Source: Microtetraspora sp. NBRC 16547
Lineage (GTDB): Bacteria; Actinomycetota; Actinomycetes; Streptosporangiales; Streptosporangiaceae
Assembly: GCF_030268965.1 (NCBI RefSeq)
Contig: NZ_BSSE01000009.1
Coordinates: forward strand, 124,001-188,000
DNA length: 64,000 nt
Direction: 5' to 3'
In this document: positions 33,071 through 43,810 of the stretch, one piece after another
How the letters are laid out: every line of letters begins with the position of its first letter
Numbering within the stretch: the first letter of the stretch is position 1
Program-made: the position numbers and the translations under genes
Notes under the pieces: model-generated
The model's database searches: none
What the model saw: only the letters and a program-made list of their open reading frames with translations
What the model was told of the DNA's origin: nothing

Positions 33071-33749
33071 CCGCGGCGACGTACCGGTAGAAGGCCTTGG
33101 TGCGGTTGGCCGGGTTCTCGATCCAGGCGCGGCCCAGCTTCCCCCCGGCGAAGAACTGTTCGCGCTGGCCGCGACTGATCTCCAGCTGTACGCCCATGCC
33201 TCTGCGGTTCTTGTTGGCGATGTTACGCGTGCTCACACCCGCGATCTTGCCGGGCACCGAGGTCGCGACGGTGAACCCCGCCGCACGCAGTTCGGCGCTG
33301 ACCTTACTGACAAGTCCCTTGTCGCGGCCGCCGACGTACGTCGTCGCCTTGGCGCCTGCGGCGGCGTGCCAGGAGACGGTGTAGTCGACCGCCGCCACCA
33401 GCTTGAGGGCCGTGGGCTCGTCGAAGCGGGTGGAGGTGATGTGGAGCTCCCTGTTGCCGGACGACTTGAGCCCCTCGAAGGAGTAGAAGGCGTAGCTGCC
33501 CCCTGCGGCCGCGTCGGCCAGCTGGGTGGTGGGCGGCTCGATCGCACCGCCGTGGATGGCGATGTGCGCCACTCGCGACCCACGTGGAAAGCGCTGTACG
33601 CGGCGGTAGTCCTTCCCTTCGGCCTGGTGGGCCGCGAGCTCCCGGAAGTTGGGATACGTATCGGCCCTGCTGGCCGAGGCGGCTTGGGCGGTATTGCAGA
33701 ACGTGAGCACGAGTACGTTCGCCGCGACGACGAACAGCGCCTTCTTCAT
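33039..33749 (-). CDS. Secreted poly-gamma-glutamate hydrolase family protein
   Basis: A 236-residue protein with a signal peptide (MKKALFVVAANVLVLTF, cleaved after AQA). The body matches the PghP/YjqB (DUF867) zinc peptidase family: HIAIHGGAIEPPT, FYSFEGLKSSGN, HITSTRFDEP and VSWHAAAG contribute the metal-binding His/Glu set, followed by TYVGGRDKGL. Such enzymes cleave gamma-glutamyl bonds; the release of glutamate would be interesting beside the GlnH/GlnX sensor operon, but that link is speculation. The start at 33749 has GAAAGG upstream. The last 32 bases are antisense to the glnH-like gene. Confidence 0.85.
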   Translation of the reverse strand: MKKALFVVAANVLVLTFCNTAQAASASRADTYPNFRELAAHQAEGKDYRRVQRFPRGSRVAHIAIHGGAIEPPTTQLADAAAGGSYAFYSFEGLKSSGNRELHITSTRFDEPTALKLVAAVDYTVSWHAAAGAKATTYVGGRDKGLVSKVSAELRAAGFTVATSVPGKIAGVSTRNIANKNRRGMGVQLEISRGQREQFFAGGKLGRAWIENPANRTKAFYRYVAAVNRSLRTAGR

Positions 33750-34075
33750 TGGGTAAACCTTTCGAAGATCACGGATTGCCCGAGAATACAAGACATGATC
33801 ACGCGATCATCGCGGGGATCTGTTCACGGAGGACCCGGGCGAAGCGGTCGCGCCGGATCGACGGCCTGCAGACGGCGTGCAGACGGCGTGCGGGCGGCGT
33901 GCGGGCGGCGGGCGGCCTGCACGCGGAGGGCGTCAGCGGTGACGCGCCGGCCCCCAAGGCCCCCATCCGGACGGCGCGTCACGCCACAACGGGGCGAACG
34001 TTGCCCGACGCAGGACTAAACTTGGATTGTTCGTTATCTTGCATCATTCGTGTTTATGAAGGTAGGTTTGGCAGC
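33750..34075. other. Intergenic region with repeats and the furA promoter
   Basis: About 325 bases between divergent genes. It contains a cluster of 11-bp repeats at 33868-33911 and an AT-rich stretch (about 34015-34070) just before furA that must hold its promoter. The open frame that extends furA upstream through this region has no family similarity. Confidence 0.55.
33868..33911. repeat. Four tandem 11-bp repeats
   Basis: GCAGACGGCGT twice, then GCGGGCGGCGT and GCGGGCGGCGG, head to tail without spacers, in the intergenic region before furA. The unit length is not a multiple of three and no gene covers it. Confidence 0.8.
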
Positions 34076-34513
34076 ATGAGCGCACCCAGGACCCCGACCA
34101 CCGGCGACGAGCTGCGCGGTGTCGGCCTGCGGGTGACGGCCGCCCGCGTCGCACTGCTCGAGACCGTCCGGGACGGTGACCACCTCGACGTCGAGGCGAT
34201 CGCCTCCGGTGTGCGCGATCGCGTGGGCCATGTCTCCCTTCAGGCCGTGTATGAGGCCCTCCACGCGCTCACCGCGGCGGGACTCCTTCGCCGCATCGAA
34301 CCGGCCGGCAGCCCGGCCCGGTTCGAGGGACGCGTCGGGGACAACCACCACCACGTCGTGTGCCGGTCGTGCGGTGTCGTCGCTGACGTCGACTGCGCGG
34401 CCGGCGAGGCGCCCTGCCTGACCGCGTCCGACGACCGCGGCTTCTCGATCGACGAGGCCGAGGTCGTCTACTGGGGCATGTGCCCCGACTGTTCCACCGC
34501 CCGCAGTTCCTGA
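34076..34513 (+). CDS. furA: Fur-family regulator (FurA/CatR type)
   Basis: A 145-residue peroxide-sensing type Fur repressor. Winged-helix region GLRVTAARVALLETVRDGDH; metal/redox site HHHVVCRSCGVVADVDC with a CxxC pair, and a second CPDC near the C terminus. The start ATG 34076 (MSAPRTPTT) follows GGTAGG; an open frame further upstream is not conserved. It lies 50 bases before katG, the invariant actinobacterial furA-katG arrangement in which FurA represses both genes until oxidised. A perfect 16-bp tandem repeat covers its stop codon. Confidence 0.93.
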   Translation: MSAPRTPTTGDELRGVGLRVTAARVALLETVRDGDHLDVEAIASGVRDRVGHVSLQAVYEALHALTAAGLLRRIEPAGSPARFEGRVGDNHHHVVCRSCGVVADVDCAAGEAPCLTASDDRGFSIDEAEVVYWGMCPDCSTARSS

Positions 34514-34538
34514 ACACCGTGATTCCTGAACACCGTGA
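34507..34538. repeat. Perfect 16-bp tandem repeat across the furA stop
   Basis: TTCCTGAACACCGTGA is duplicated head to tail, spanning the last furA codons and the furA-katG spacer. It could affect mRNA processing between the two genes or be a neutral slippage product. Confidence 0.85.
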
Positions 34539-34547
34539 TCCGCCTAG

Positions 34548-36794
<2,247 letters not shown>

Positions 36795-36798
36795 TCAT

Positions 36799-36836
36799 GA
36801 CGTCCAGGTCGGCCCGCGCCGGCCGACCTGGACGTC
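36799..36836. terminator. Bidirectional stem-loop terminator between katG and adh
   Basis: GACGTCCAGGTCGGCC and GGCCGACCTGGACGTC form a perfect 16-bp stem with a six-base loop, five bases after the katG stop and 43 bases beyond the convergent adh stop, so it can serve both genes. Confidence 0.88.
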
Positions 36837-36879
36837 CCGCTCCTTTGCTGGTGGTGGGGCGGAGACGGGGCAGCTCACC

Positions 36880-37890
36880 TCACAGCTCGAAGACCAGCCG
36901 GGCAGGGATCTGGCCGGAGAGGATTTCCTCGACGGCCTGGTTGATCTCTTCCAGGTCGCGGGTCTCGTACTTGACCGTCGTGCGACCGGCCGCGTGCAGC
37001 CGGAAAACCTCGGCGAGGTCGGCGCGGGTGCCGACGATGGACCCGATCACGCTGATGCCGCCGAGCACCGTCTCGAAGATGGGCAGGGGCATCACGTTGT
37101 CCTGGGGCAAGGAGACCAGCACGAGGCGCCCGCCCCGGCGCAGGGACGCATGCGCCTGCTGCAGGACCCGGGGGTCGGCCGCCAGGACGACGGCCACGTC
37201 GGCGCCGCCGAGGTCGCGGATCGCGGCGACCGGGTCGGTGGTCTTGGCGTTGACGACGTGGGTGGCGCCGAGCTCGCGGGCGAGGCGGAGCTTGTCGTCG
37301 GTGACGTCGATCGCGATGGTGTCGGCACCGAAGATCTGTGCGTACTGCTGGGCCAGGTGCCCCAGTCCGCCGATGCCGAAGATCGCCGCGCGTTCTGTGG
37401 GGCGTAGCCCGGAGACCTTGACGGCCTTGTAGGTGGTCACACCGGCGCAGGTCAGGGGAGCGGCGTCGAACGGGCTGACGCCCGAAGGCACGGGGACCAC
37501 GTGGCTCGCGTAGGCCGCGACGTACTCGGCGTGGCAGCCGTTGAAGCTGTAGCCGGTGTTCAGTTGCGACTCGCAGAGGGTTTCCCGTCCGCTCAGGCAG
37601 TAGTCGCAGCTGCCGCATGCGTAGCCCAGCCAGGGGACCGCTACCCGCTCGCCGACGGTGCGGCCGGTGACGGCGGCTCCGACCTGCTCGATCACGCCGA
37701 CGCCCTCGTGGCCGGGTGTGAACGGCAATGCCGGCTTGATCGGCCAGTCGCCGTGTGCGGCGTGGATGTCGGTGTGGCACAGCCCGCTGGCCTCGACCCG
37801 GACCAGCACCTGGCCGGGCTGGAGCTCAGGGATCTGAAGATCGCGGATCTCGATCGGGCGGTCGAACCCGGTGACCAGTGACGCACGCAT
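36880..37890 (-). CDS. Zinc-dependent alcohol dehydrogenase (AdhP type)
   Basis: A 336-residue medium-chain dehydrogenase of the microbial AdhP/AdhA type. Catalytic zinc ligands lie in SGLCHTDIHAAHGD and the GHEGVGVIE box; structural zinc Cys cluster CGSCDYCLSGRETLC; Rossmann motif GIGGLGHLAQQYA. It oxidises primary alcohols or reduces aldehydes with NAD. The start is ATG 37890, preceded by GAGGAGG; the frame is open upstream through the 23-bp repeats but that part is not conserved. It is monocistronic and faces katG. Confidence 0.93.
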   Translation of the reverse strand: MRASLVTGFDRPIEIRDLQIPELQPGQVLVRVEASGLCHTDIHAAHGDWPIKPALPFTPGHEGVGVIEQVGAAVTGRTVGERVAVPWLGYACGSCDYCLSGRETLCESQLNTGYSFNGCHAEYVAAYASHVVPVPSGVSPFDAAPLTCAGVTTYKAVKVSGLRPTERAAIFGIGGLGHLAQQYAQIFGADTIAIDVTDDKLRLARELGATHVVNAKTTDPVAAIRDLGGADVAVVLAADPRVLQQAHASLRRGGRLVLVSLPQDNVMPLPIFETVLGGISVIGSIVGTRADLAEVFRLHAAGRTTVKYETRDLEEINQAVEEILSGQIPARLVFEL

Positions 37891-37947
37891 TGCCAGCCTC
37901 CTCGCATTGGACTTCCAGCGTCCAGCCTGCGATGCCCCCGCGGGGAG

Positions 37948-38006
37948 GGTCGAACGGGCCACGACCGGCGGGTCGAACGGGCCACGACCGGCGGGTCGAA
38001 GGGCCA
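37948..38006. repeat. 23-bp tandem repeat, two and a half copies
   Basis: GGTCGAACGGGCCACGACCG plus GCG is present twice exactly, then a third copy diverges after GGTCGAA. It lies in the promoter region of the adh gene, which reads leftwards from 37890. Confidence 0.85.
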
Positions 38007-38071
38007 TCCGGATCCGCGGCCCAAGGTCCCGCACCGCCCGCCGAATGGGTCAACGCTTGAGCGGCTATGGG

Positions 38072-38106
38072 CCGACCCCTCGAGCCACTCTGCGTCGAGG
38101 GGTTGG
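38072..38106. repeat. Inverted repeat (hairpin) upstream of the sugar operon
   Basis: CCGACCCCTCGA and TCGAGGGGTTGG pair at 11 of 12 positions around an 11-base loop. No gene ends next to it, so it may be an operator or an old terminator. Confidence 0.5.
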
Positions 38107-38344
38107 CCAGCGGGGTCTGAAATGAGCACGTGTGGTGTGAATTCGGTAATTCGGTGCACGTCTGCGCCCTGTGTACAAGCCGGGCGGGCTGAAGAAGCGC
38201 GCGGCCCCGTCGAAAAGCATTGACCATCCAGCCATATGTAAGTAACTTCCGAACAATGCTGTGACTTTGCATGGCATTTACCTTCATGCGAAGGGCTGGA
38301 CGACAGATGCGTGCACCGAGGCGCAGCGCGCCGAAACGCCCACT

Positions 38345-38491
38345 GCGGCAGAGGGGAACCTGAAGGTCGCCCTGGTCTGCCTCCTCGCCGACGCCCCCGT
38401 GGAAGAGGCGCGGATCGCACTACAGGCCGCAGACGGCAGGGTCCGCGCTGCGCTCGCCGAACTGGTTACGAGCCGAAAGGAAGTTCCATGA
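38345..38491 (+). pseudogene. C-terminal stub of a MurQ-like N-acetylmuramic acid 6-phosphate etherase
   Basis: About 45 codons read NLKVALVCLLADAPVEEARI followed by ALQAADGRVRAALAEL, the pattern of the C-terminal three-helix (UBA-like) domain of MurQ/GKRP proteins (KVA-V-LL...AR-L-AA-GR-R-AL). The two SIS domains that make up the other 250 residues are absent; the open frame back to GTG 38261 is not similar. The stop overlaps the start of the sugar-binding lipoprotein (ATGA), so murQ was probably once the first gene of this operon and has been deleted except for its coupled 3' end. Confidence 0.55.
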
Positions 38492-39780
38492 GGAGAAGGT
38501 GGATCGCGGGGGCGATCGGGGTACTCGCGGTGGCGCTGGCGGCGTGCGCGCCCGGTGGCGGCGCGTCCGACCAGGGCGACAAGGCGGGCACTGACAAGGT
38601 CACGCTGAGTCTGTGGTCGTGGCGTGTGGAGGACGTCAAGGCGTACGAGAAGATCCTCGCCAAGTTCGAGGAGTCGCACCCGAAGATTCACGTCGAGTTC
38701 AAGCCGTTCCAGGCCACCGAGTACAACAACATCCTGGCGACGGGCCTGTCCAGCAGCGGCGGTCCCGACGTCGCCCAGCTCCGGGCGTACGGCGGGCTCC
38801 AGCCGCTGGTCGAGGCGGACCAGCTCCTCCCGCTGGACGGCAAGGTGGAGGCGCTGTCCGGCTTCGACGCCAAACTGCTGGAAGGCGCCAAGGGTCACAC
38901 CGACGGCAAGATCTACGGTGTGCCGTTCGCCTATCAGACGCTCCAGGTGCTCTACAACAAGAAGCTGTTCAGCGACAACGGCATCCAGCCCCCCGCCACC
39001 TGGGACGAAATGATCGCGGCGGCCAAGAAGCTGAAGTCGGCCGGGATCACGCCGTTCGCCGTCGCGGCCGGGCCCGATTCCACCTGGACGCTGCCGATCG
39101 TCCACGAGATCTTCGGCAACGCCCGCTACGGCAGCACCGCGTTCCGGGACGCGCTGGTCGGCGGCGAGAAGAAATTCACCGACCCCGACTTCACGGCCTC
39201 GATCAAGCTGATCAAGGACCTGGAGCCGTACTTCCCCAAGGACGTGGTGGCCGTCAAGATCCCCGACGTCCAGGCGCTGTTCGCCACCGGGAAGGCCGCG
39301 ATGTACCCGACGGGCAGCTTCGACCTGGCGCCCGTGCTCGCGGCCAACCCGAGCCTGGAGGTCGGCGTCTTCCAGGCGCCGCCGCCGCCCGGCTCACCGG
39401 TGACCACGCCCGTCACGCCGGGCTGGGCCGACGGCTCGTTCGGCGTCAACGCCAAGTCGGCCCACCAGGCCGAGGCGCTCGAACTGGTCAACTGGATGGC
39501 GACGCCGGAGTTCGGGCAGCTCTACGCGACCGAGCTGAAGCAGCTGTCCGCGGTCCCCGGGGTCACGCCGTCGGACCCGCTGCTGGCCGAGATGGCCAAG
39601 AACTACGCCGGCAACGGCGCGCCGTACATGCTGCTCGTCAACTTCCGGTACGGCCAGCCGAACGGTGACGCGGTCTTCCGGGACGAGGTGCAGAAGATGC
39701 TCGCGGGTCAGACCGACCCCGAGGCGGTCGCCGAGAGCGTGCAGAAGGGTGTCGAGCAGTGGTTCAAGCCGGGGAACTGA
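38488..39780 (+). CDS. Sugar ABC transporter substrate-binding lipoprotein
   Basis: A 430-residue family 1 extracellular solute-binding protein. Signal peptide with lipobox ALAAC and lipidated Cys near residue 20. Typical segments: VTLSLWSWRVEDVKAYEKIL, GLSSSGGPDVAQLRAYGGL, YGVPFAYQTLQVLYNKKLF and PATWDEMIAAAKKLKSAG. The start ATG 38488 follows GAAAGG and overlaps the murQ-like stub. It heads an intact uptake system with two permeases but no ATPase gene, as is usual in actinomycetes where a shared MsiK-type ATPase serves. With an RpiR regulator and the murQ stub, amino-sugar or MurNAc uptake is plausible but unproven. Confidence 0.92.
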   Translation: MRRRWIAGAIGVLAVALAACAPGGGASDQGDKAGTDKVTLSLWSWRVEDVKAYEKILAKFEESHPKIHVEFKPFQATEYNNILATGLSSSGGPDVAQLRAYGGLQPLVEADQLLPLDGKVEALSGFDAKLLEGAKGHTDGKIYGVPFAYQTLQVLYNKKLFSDNGIQPPATWDEMIAAAKKLKSAGITPFAVAAGPDSTWTLPIVHEIFGNARYGSTAFRDALVGGEKKFTDPDFTASIKLIKDLEPYFPKDVVAVKIPDVQALFATGKAAMYPTGSFDLAPVLAANPSLEVGVFQAPPPPGSPVTTPVTPGWADGSFGVNAKSAHQAEALELVNWMATPEFGQLYATELKQLSAVPGVTPSDPLLAEMAKNYAGNGAPYMLLVNFRYGQPNGDAVFRDEVQKMLAGQTDPEAVAESVQKGVEQWFKPGN

Positions 39781-40727
39781 GCGCTCCTCGACGTCGCGCG
39801 GCACGTACCGGCGCCGGTCGCCGGTACGTGCCGCGGTGGCGGGTGCTGGCCGTCTTCCTGCTCCCCGCGCTCCTGCTCTACTCGGTCTTCATGATCTATC
39901 CGCTGGTCAGCGCGCTCGACTACAGCTTCTTCAAGTGGCGCGGGATCCGGCAGATGGGGTTCGCCGGGCTCGACAACTACCGGGACCTGCTCAGCATCTA
40001 CCCGTACGACCAGCAACTGTGGCGGGCGTTCGCGCACAACGCGCTGTTCTTCGTCGGGACCATGGTGATCCAGAACACGGTCGGGCTGCTCTTCGCCCTC
40101 CTGCTGTTCCAGTACGGCCGCGGCAGGCGGTTCCTGCAGGCCGCGTTCACCACCCCGTACCTGGTGGACCCGCTGGTCGTCGGCTACCTGTGGAGCCTGC
40201 TGCTCAACCCGACGTTCGGCCCGGTCAACGCGCTGCTTGAGGCGGTCGGGCTGGACTCGTGGGCGTTGCCCTGGCTGGGCGACACACGTACGGCGCTGCC
40301 GATCGTCATCCTGGTCAACGCGTGGCAGTGGGTGGGCTTCCCCATGCTGCTGTTCTCCGCCGCGCTCGCCGGAATCCCGGCCGAGTACCACGAGGCGGCC
40401 CGGGTCGACGGGGCCTCGGCCTGGCAGGCGTTCCGGCGGGTGACGCTGCCGCTGCTCACTCCGGCGATCGGCGTGGTGAGCGTGCTGACGTTCATCGGCA
40501 ACTTCAACGCCTTCGGGCTGGTCTACGCGATGGCCGGGTCGACCGGATCCCCGGCGGGTTCGACCGACGTGCTCGGTCTGCTGTTCTACCGGGTCGCGTT
40601 CGTGGAGGGCGGCGTGGAGGCGATCGGGCGGTCGTCGGCGCTCGCCGTGCTGATGTTCGTGTTCATCTTCGGGGTGTCGCTGCTGGCGACCTCGTACTTC
40701 CGCCGCCGCGAAAGGAGGCTGGTGTGA
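39759..40727 (+). CDS. Sugar ABC transporter permease (MalF type)
   Basis: A 322-residue permease with six membrane helices (VLAVFLLPALLLYSVFMIYP first). The cytoplasmic EAA loop reads YHEAARVDGASAWQAFRRVT LPLL-like, docking the ATPase. Start taken at GTG 39759, overlapping the end of the binding-protein gene by 22 bases; a downstream start is hard to place because the first helix follows closely. Its stop overlaps the GTG of the second permease (GTGA). It works in the cytoplasmic membrane as half of the sugar channel. Confidence 0.9.
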   Translation: MVQAGELSAPRRRAARTGAGRRYVPRWRVLAVFLLPALLLYSVFMIYPLVSALDYSFFKWRGIRQMGFAGLDNYRDLLSIYPYDQQLWRAFAHNALFFVGTMVIQNTVGLLFALLLFQYGRGRRFLQAAFTTPYLVDPLVVGYLWSLLLNPTFGPVNALLEAVGLDSWALPWLGDTRTALPIVILVNAWQWVGFPMLLFSAALAGIPAEYHEAARVDGASAWQAFRRVTLPLLTPAIGVVSVLTFIGNFNAFGLVYAMAGSTGSPAGSTDVLGLLFYRVAFVEGGVEAIGRSSALAVLMFVFIFGVSLLATSYFRRRERRLV

Positions 40728-41554
40728 CGTCCGCGCGCCGGGCTCCGGGGCGGGTCGCCGTCCACCTGCTGCTGTGGGGGTACGCGGTCGTCGCGCTGCT
40801 GCCGCTGGTCGTCATGCTGTTCAATTCGCTGCGGCCGACCAGTGAGATCTTCACCGCGCCACTGGGGCTGCCGACGTCCCCCACGCTGGACAGTTACCTC
40901 CGGGTGTGGACGGACGCGTCGTTCAGCACGTACTTCCTGAACTCGCTGATCGTCACCTGCGGCGCGGTGCTGCTCGGCACGGTGGTCTCCGCGCTGGCGG
41001 CCTACCCGCTGGCCCGCTACGACTTCTTCGGCAACCGCGTGCTCGGGGCGTACTTCCTGGCCGGGCTGATGCTGCCGATCCGGCTGGGCCTGGTGCCGAT
41101 CTTCTACCTCATGGACTCCATGGGGTTGATCGACTCGCTGCTCGGGCTCACGCTGCTGTACGCCGCGTCCGGGGTGCCGTTCTGCATCTTCGTGCTGTCG
41201 GCGTTCTACCGTTCCCTGCCCGGTGAGCTGGACGAGGCGGCTCGGCTCGACGGGGCCGGCGAGTTCCGGATCTTCGGGCAGATCATGCTGCCGCTGGTGC
41301 GGCCCGCGCTGGCGTCGGTGATGTTGTTCCAGTTCGTGCCGCTGTGGCATGAGTTCCTCTACCCGCTGGTGCTGCTGCGCTCCGACGAGAAGTTCACGAT
41401 CCCGCGCGGGTTGTCGCAGTTCTTCGGCGAGTACACGACCGACTGGTCGGCGCTGTTCGCCGGGCTGGTCCTCGCTACGGCGCCGCTCTTCGTGCTCTTC
41501 GTCCTCGCGACCAAGCAGATCATCGCGGGGCTGACCGCCGGTATGAGCAAGTAG
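40724..41554 (+). CDS. Sugar ABC transporter permease (MalG type)
   Basis: A 276-residue second permease. Six helices, starting VAVHLLLWGYAVVALLPLVV; N-terminal FNSLRPTSEIF and the EAA motif LDEAARLDGAGEFRIFGQIM are typical of MalG-like carbohydrate permeases. GTG 40724 is supported by AAAGGAGG six bases upstream and overlaps the stop of the first permease. It forms the channel with the 39759-40727 product. The next gene, an RpiR regulator, starts within about 50 bases on the same strand. Confidence 0.92.
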   Translation: MTSARRAPGRVAVHLLLWGYAVVALLPLVVMLFNSLRPTSEIFTAPLGLPTSPTLDSYLRVWTDASFSTYFLNSLIVTCGAVLLGTVVSALAAYPLARYDFFGNRVLGAYFLAGLMLPIRLGLVPIFYLMDSMGLIDSLLGLTLLYAASGVPFCIFVLSAFYRSLPGELDEAARLDGAGEFRIFGQIMLPLVRPALASVMLFQFVPLWHEFLYPLVLLRSDEKFTIPRGLSQFFGEYTTDWSALFAGLVLATAPLFVLFVLATKQIIAGLTAGMSK

Positions 41555-41557
41555 GAA

Positions 41558-42496
41558 ATGACCTGCACCATTTGCGCTGTACATGTTAGAGACTTCGACG
41601 GAGGCGGCGTGGACCCCGGCGGCGACTACTCGAGCGGCATCCTGGTGCGGTTGCGCGGCGCGATCCCGTCTCTGCGGCCCTCCGAGCAACGGGTCGCGCA
41701 CGCGGTGCTGGCCGATCCCCAAGGCGTCGCCGACCGGCCGATCGGCGTGCTCGCCCGAGAATGCGGCACCTCGGAGACCACGGTGCTGCGGTTCTGCCGG
41801 GCCATGGGGCTGCGCGGCTACCGCGAGCTGCGCCTCGCGCTCGCCCGCGAGGCGACCCTGGAGGCTTCGCGTGCCGGCGGCGCCCGCCCGCTCGACGGCG
41901 ACATCAGCGCCGACGACCCGCTGGAGGAGATCGTCGCCAAGATCGGCTACAGCGACTCCCGCGCGGTGGCGGAGACCGCCGAGCACCTCGACGTCGCCGC
42001 CCTGGAGCGCGCGGTCAACGCGATCGTCGAGGCCCGCCGGGTGGATCTCTACGGCGCCGGGGCGAGCGGCTTCGTCGCGGCCGACCTGCACCAGAAACTG
42101 CACCGGATCGGCCTGATGGCGTCCGCCTGGCGGGACTTCCACAGCGCGCTCACCTCGGCAGCGCTGCTGCGCACGGGCGATGTCGCGATCGGCATCTCGC
42201 ACACCGGCACCACAGTCGACGTCCTGGATGCGCTGCAGCTCGCCGCCGACCATGGGGCGACCACGATCGCGATCACGAACTTCCACCCCTCGCCGATCAC
42301 CGAGCTGGCCGACATCGTGCTGAAGACCGCGGCCCGCGAGACCCCGTTCCGCTTCGGCGCGATGGGCAGCAGGATCGCCCAGCTCACCGTCATCGACTGC
42401 CTCTTCGTCGGGGTGGCCGCCCAGCGCACGTACGACGAGACCCTCACCGCACTGGAGGACACCTACCGCGCGATCAGCAGCCGCCGGCGCAAGTGA
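41558..42496 (+). CDS. MurR/RpiR-family regulator with SIS domain
   Basis: A 312-residue regulator. An N-terminal RpiR helix-turn-helix (SLRPSEQRVAHAVLADPQGV, CGTSETTVLRFCRAMGLRGY) is followed by a SIS sugar-phosphate isomerase domain (RVDLYGAGASGFVAADLHQK, GDVAIGISHTGTTVDVLDAL). The SIS fold binds a phosphosugar effector. Start could be ATG 41558 or GTG 41609, the latter having GGAGG just upstream. Co-directional with the sugar ABC genes, it most likely controls them; MurR in E. coli responds to MurNAc-6-phosphate, which fits the murQ stub. Confidence 0.9.
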   Translation: MTCTICAVHVRDFDGGGVDPGGDYSSGILVRLRGAIPSLRPSEQRVAHAVLADPQGVADRPIGVLARECGTSETTVLRFCRAMGLRGYRELRLALAREATLEASRAGGARPLDGDISADDPLEEIVAKIGYSDSRAVAETAEHLDVAALERAVNAIVEARRVDLYGAGASGFVAADLHQKLHRIGLMASAWRDFHSALTSAALLRTGDVAIGISHTGTTVDVLDALQLAADHGATTIAITNFHPSPITELADIVLKTAARETPFRFGAMGSRIAQLTVIDCLFVGVAAQRTYDETLTALEDTYRAISSRRRK

Positions 42497-42530
42497 GTGC
42501 GGCCGGCCGCGATCCGAATCCCGAACAGGC

Positions 42531-43799
42531 CTAGTACGGCAGGTAGTAGGTGAGCAGATCGGCGGTGAGCGGTGGGAAGAGTGCCTGGAACAGCTCCTCC
42601 TCCCTCCTGGCGTAGACGTCCGGCCGGATCCGGGTCAGCCCCTCGATGCCGTGCGGGCCGAACAGCAGGGCGGGCAGGTAGTCGGGCGCCACTCCGGCGC
42701 CTCCCACGATTCCGGGACTCTGCATCGCGCCGCCGGCGACGACCTCGCCGAGGCCGTCCGCGTGGACCGGGATCCGGTAGTGGGCGCCGAAGGTGGAGAT
42801 GACGATGTCGCGGCCGGTGCGATCCATCCCGGCTGTGGTGAGGCGGTGCCAGAGCAGCGGCCGCAGCCGACCGAGGAGCGCCGCGACGTCCGGGATGCGG
42901 ACGTAGTACTGCTCCGCCTGCTTACGCGGTTCGTAGTCGAGGAACTCCTGCCAGGCGGTGGCGGTCACTGTGCCGGCCCGATGGACGACCCGCACCTCGC
43001 TGTCGGGTACCAGGGCGGCGACGCCACGGAGCAGATCCCGCGCCGCCGCCTCGTCGCGTGCGGCGGCCTCGGCCAGGAGCACCCCGTCGTCGGGGGGCGT
43101 GGTGCGTCCGACGGCGACGACGGCGTCGGCCTGCTCGAGGACCCAGAGGTTGCTCGCCTCGTGGGCCAGCAGCCATCGCCAGCATGCCGCCGAGTGCGGC
43201 ATGGCCACGTCGAACCGGCTCTGGGTCGCGTCCTGCAGGGCCGCCATGGCGGGGATCTCGGAGGGCCGGGCGGCGCGGAGTGCGGGTGTTCCCTCGCCGG
43301 GCGGTGGTGTGCGCACGGTCTGCGCCGGCGGTATGTCGATGGCGTACTCGTAGCCGAACAGCCGGTAGAAGTACGGGATCCCGATCATCGCCTGCATGAC
43401 GTGGCCGCGGGCGGCGGAGCGGTCGTGGGCCCATCGCATGAGCGCCCGTACGAGTCCGCGTCCTTCGTACTCGCGGTCGGTGGCAACCAGTTCGACCTGC
43501 CCGGCGGGCAGGTGGACGCTGCCGATGCGCACCTCTTCGTCGAGGAGCGTCGCGGTGGAGACGACCCGGTCGCCGTCGACGACCACGGCGCAGGCGGACC
43601 AGCCGGCGTCGGGGTCTGTGACGACCAGCCGGTGGTCGAGCGCGTCGGCCGGTTCACCGCGTTCGGCGAGGAGCGTGCCGATCTGGTCGAGGTCTGCGGG
43701 CTGTGCCTGTCGCAGCACGAGGCCGTCGGCCAGTGAGATGGGTGCGGGGAAGCCTGTGGTCGCGGTCACGGGGGGACTATCGCATCGTCTGGGCCGCAT
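42531..43799 (-). CDS. GNAT-family acetyltransferase, large two-domain type
   Basis: A protein of about 422 residues from ATG 43799 (GTG 43769, VTATTGFPAP, is an alternative). The N-terminal GNAT domain has the acetyl-CoA loop VELVATDREYEGRGLVRALM RWAHD-like and FYRLFGYEYAIDIPPAQTVR, in the style of Eis-like multi-domain acetyltransferases. The rest contains a second degenerate domain and a C-terminal region (GMDRTGRDIVISTFGAHYRI). Substrate unknown. It follows the lysR gene on the same strand by 11 bases and could be co-transcribed. It is convergent with the RpiR gene. Confidence 0.8.
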   Translation of the reverse strand: MRPRRCDSPPVTATTGFPAPISLADGLVLRQAQPADLDQIGTLLAERGEPADALDHRLVVTDPDAGWSACAVVVDGDRVVSTATLLDEEVRIGSVHLPAGQVELVATDREYEGRGLVRALMRWAHDRSAARGHVMQAMIGIPYFYRLFGYEYAIDIPPAQTVRTPPPGEGTPALRAARPSEIPAMAALQDATQSRFDVAMPHSAACWRWLLAHEASNLWVLEQADAVVAVGRTTPPDDGVLLAEAAARDEAAARDLLRGVAALVPDSEVRVVHRAGTVTATAWQEFLDYEPRKQAEQYYVRIPDVAALLGRLRPLLWHRLTTAGMDRTGRDIVISTFGAHYRIPVHADGLGEVVAGGAMQSPGIVGGAGVAPDYLPALLFGPHGIEGLTRIRPDVYARREEELFQALFPPLTADLLTYYLPY

Positions 43800-43810
43800 C
43801 GTCCATGGTC

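Larger units (their letters stand above)
37891..38260. other. Intergenic region upstream of adh and the sugar ABC operon
   Basis: About 370 bases with 23-bp tandem repeats at 37948-38006, an 11-of-12-bp inverted repeat at 38072-38106, and AT-rich promoter-like DNA around 38225-38265. No gene recognised. Confidence 0.55.

Noticed and set aside
33868-33911. CRISPR-like array
   Set aside because: Repeats are 11 bp and contiguous with no spacers; simple tandem repeats only.
33749-34075. Upstream extension of furA
   Set aside because: It crosses the 11-bp repeats and the AT-rich promoter; Fur proteins start near MSAPRTPTT.
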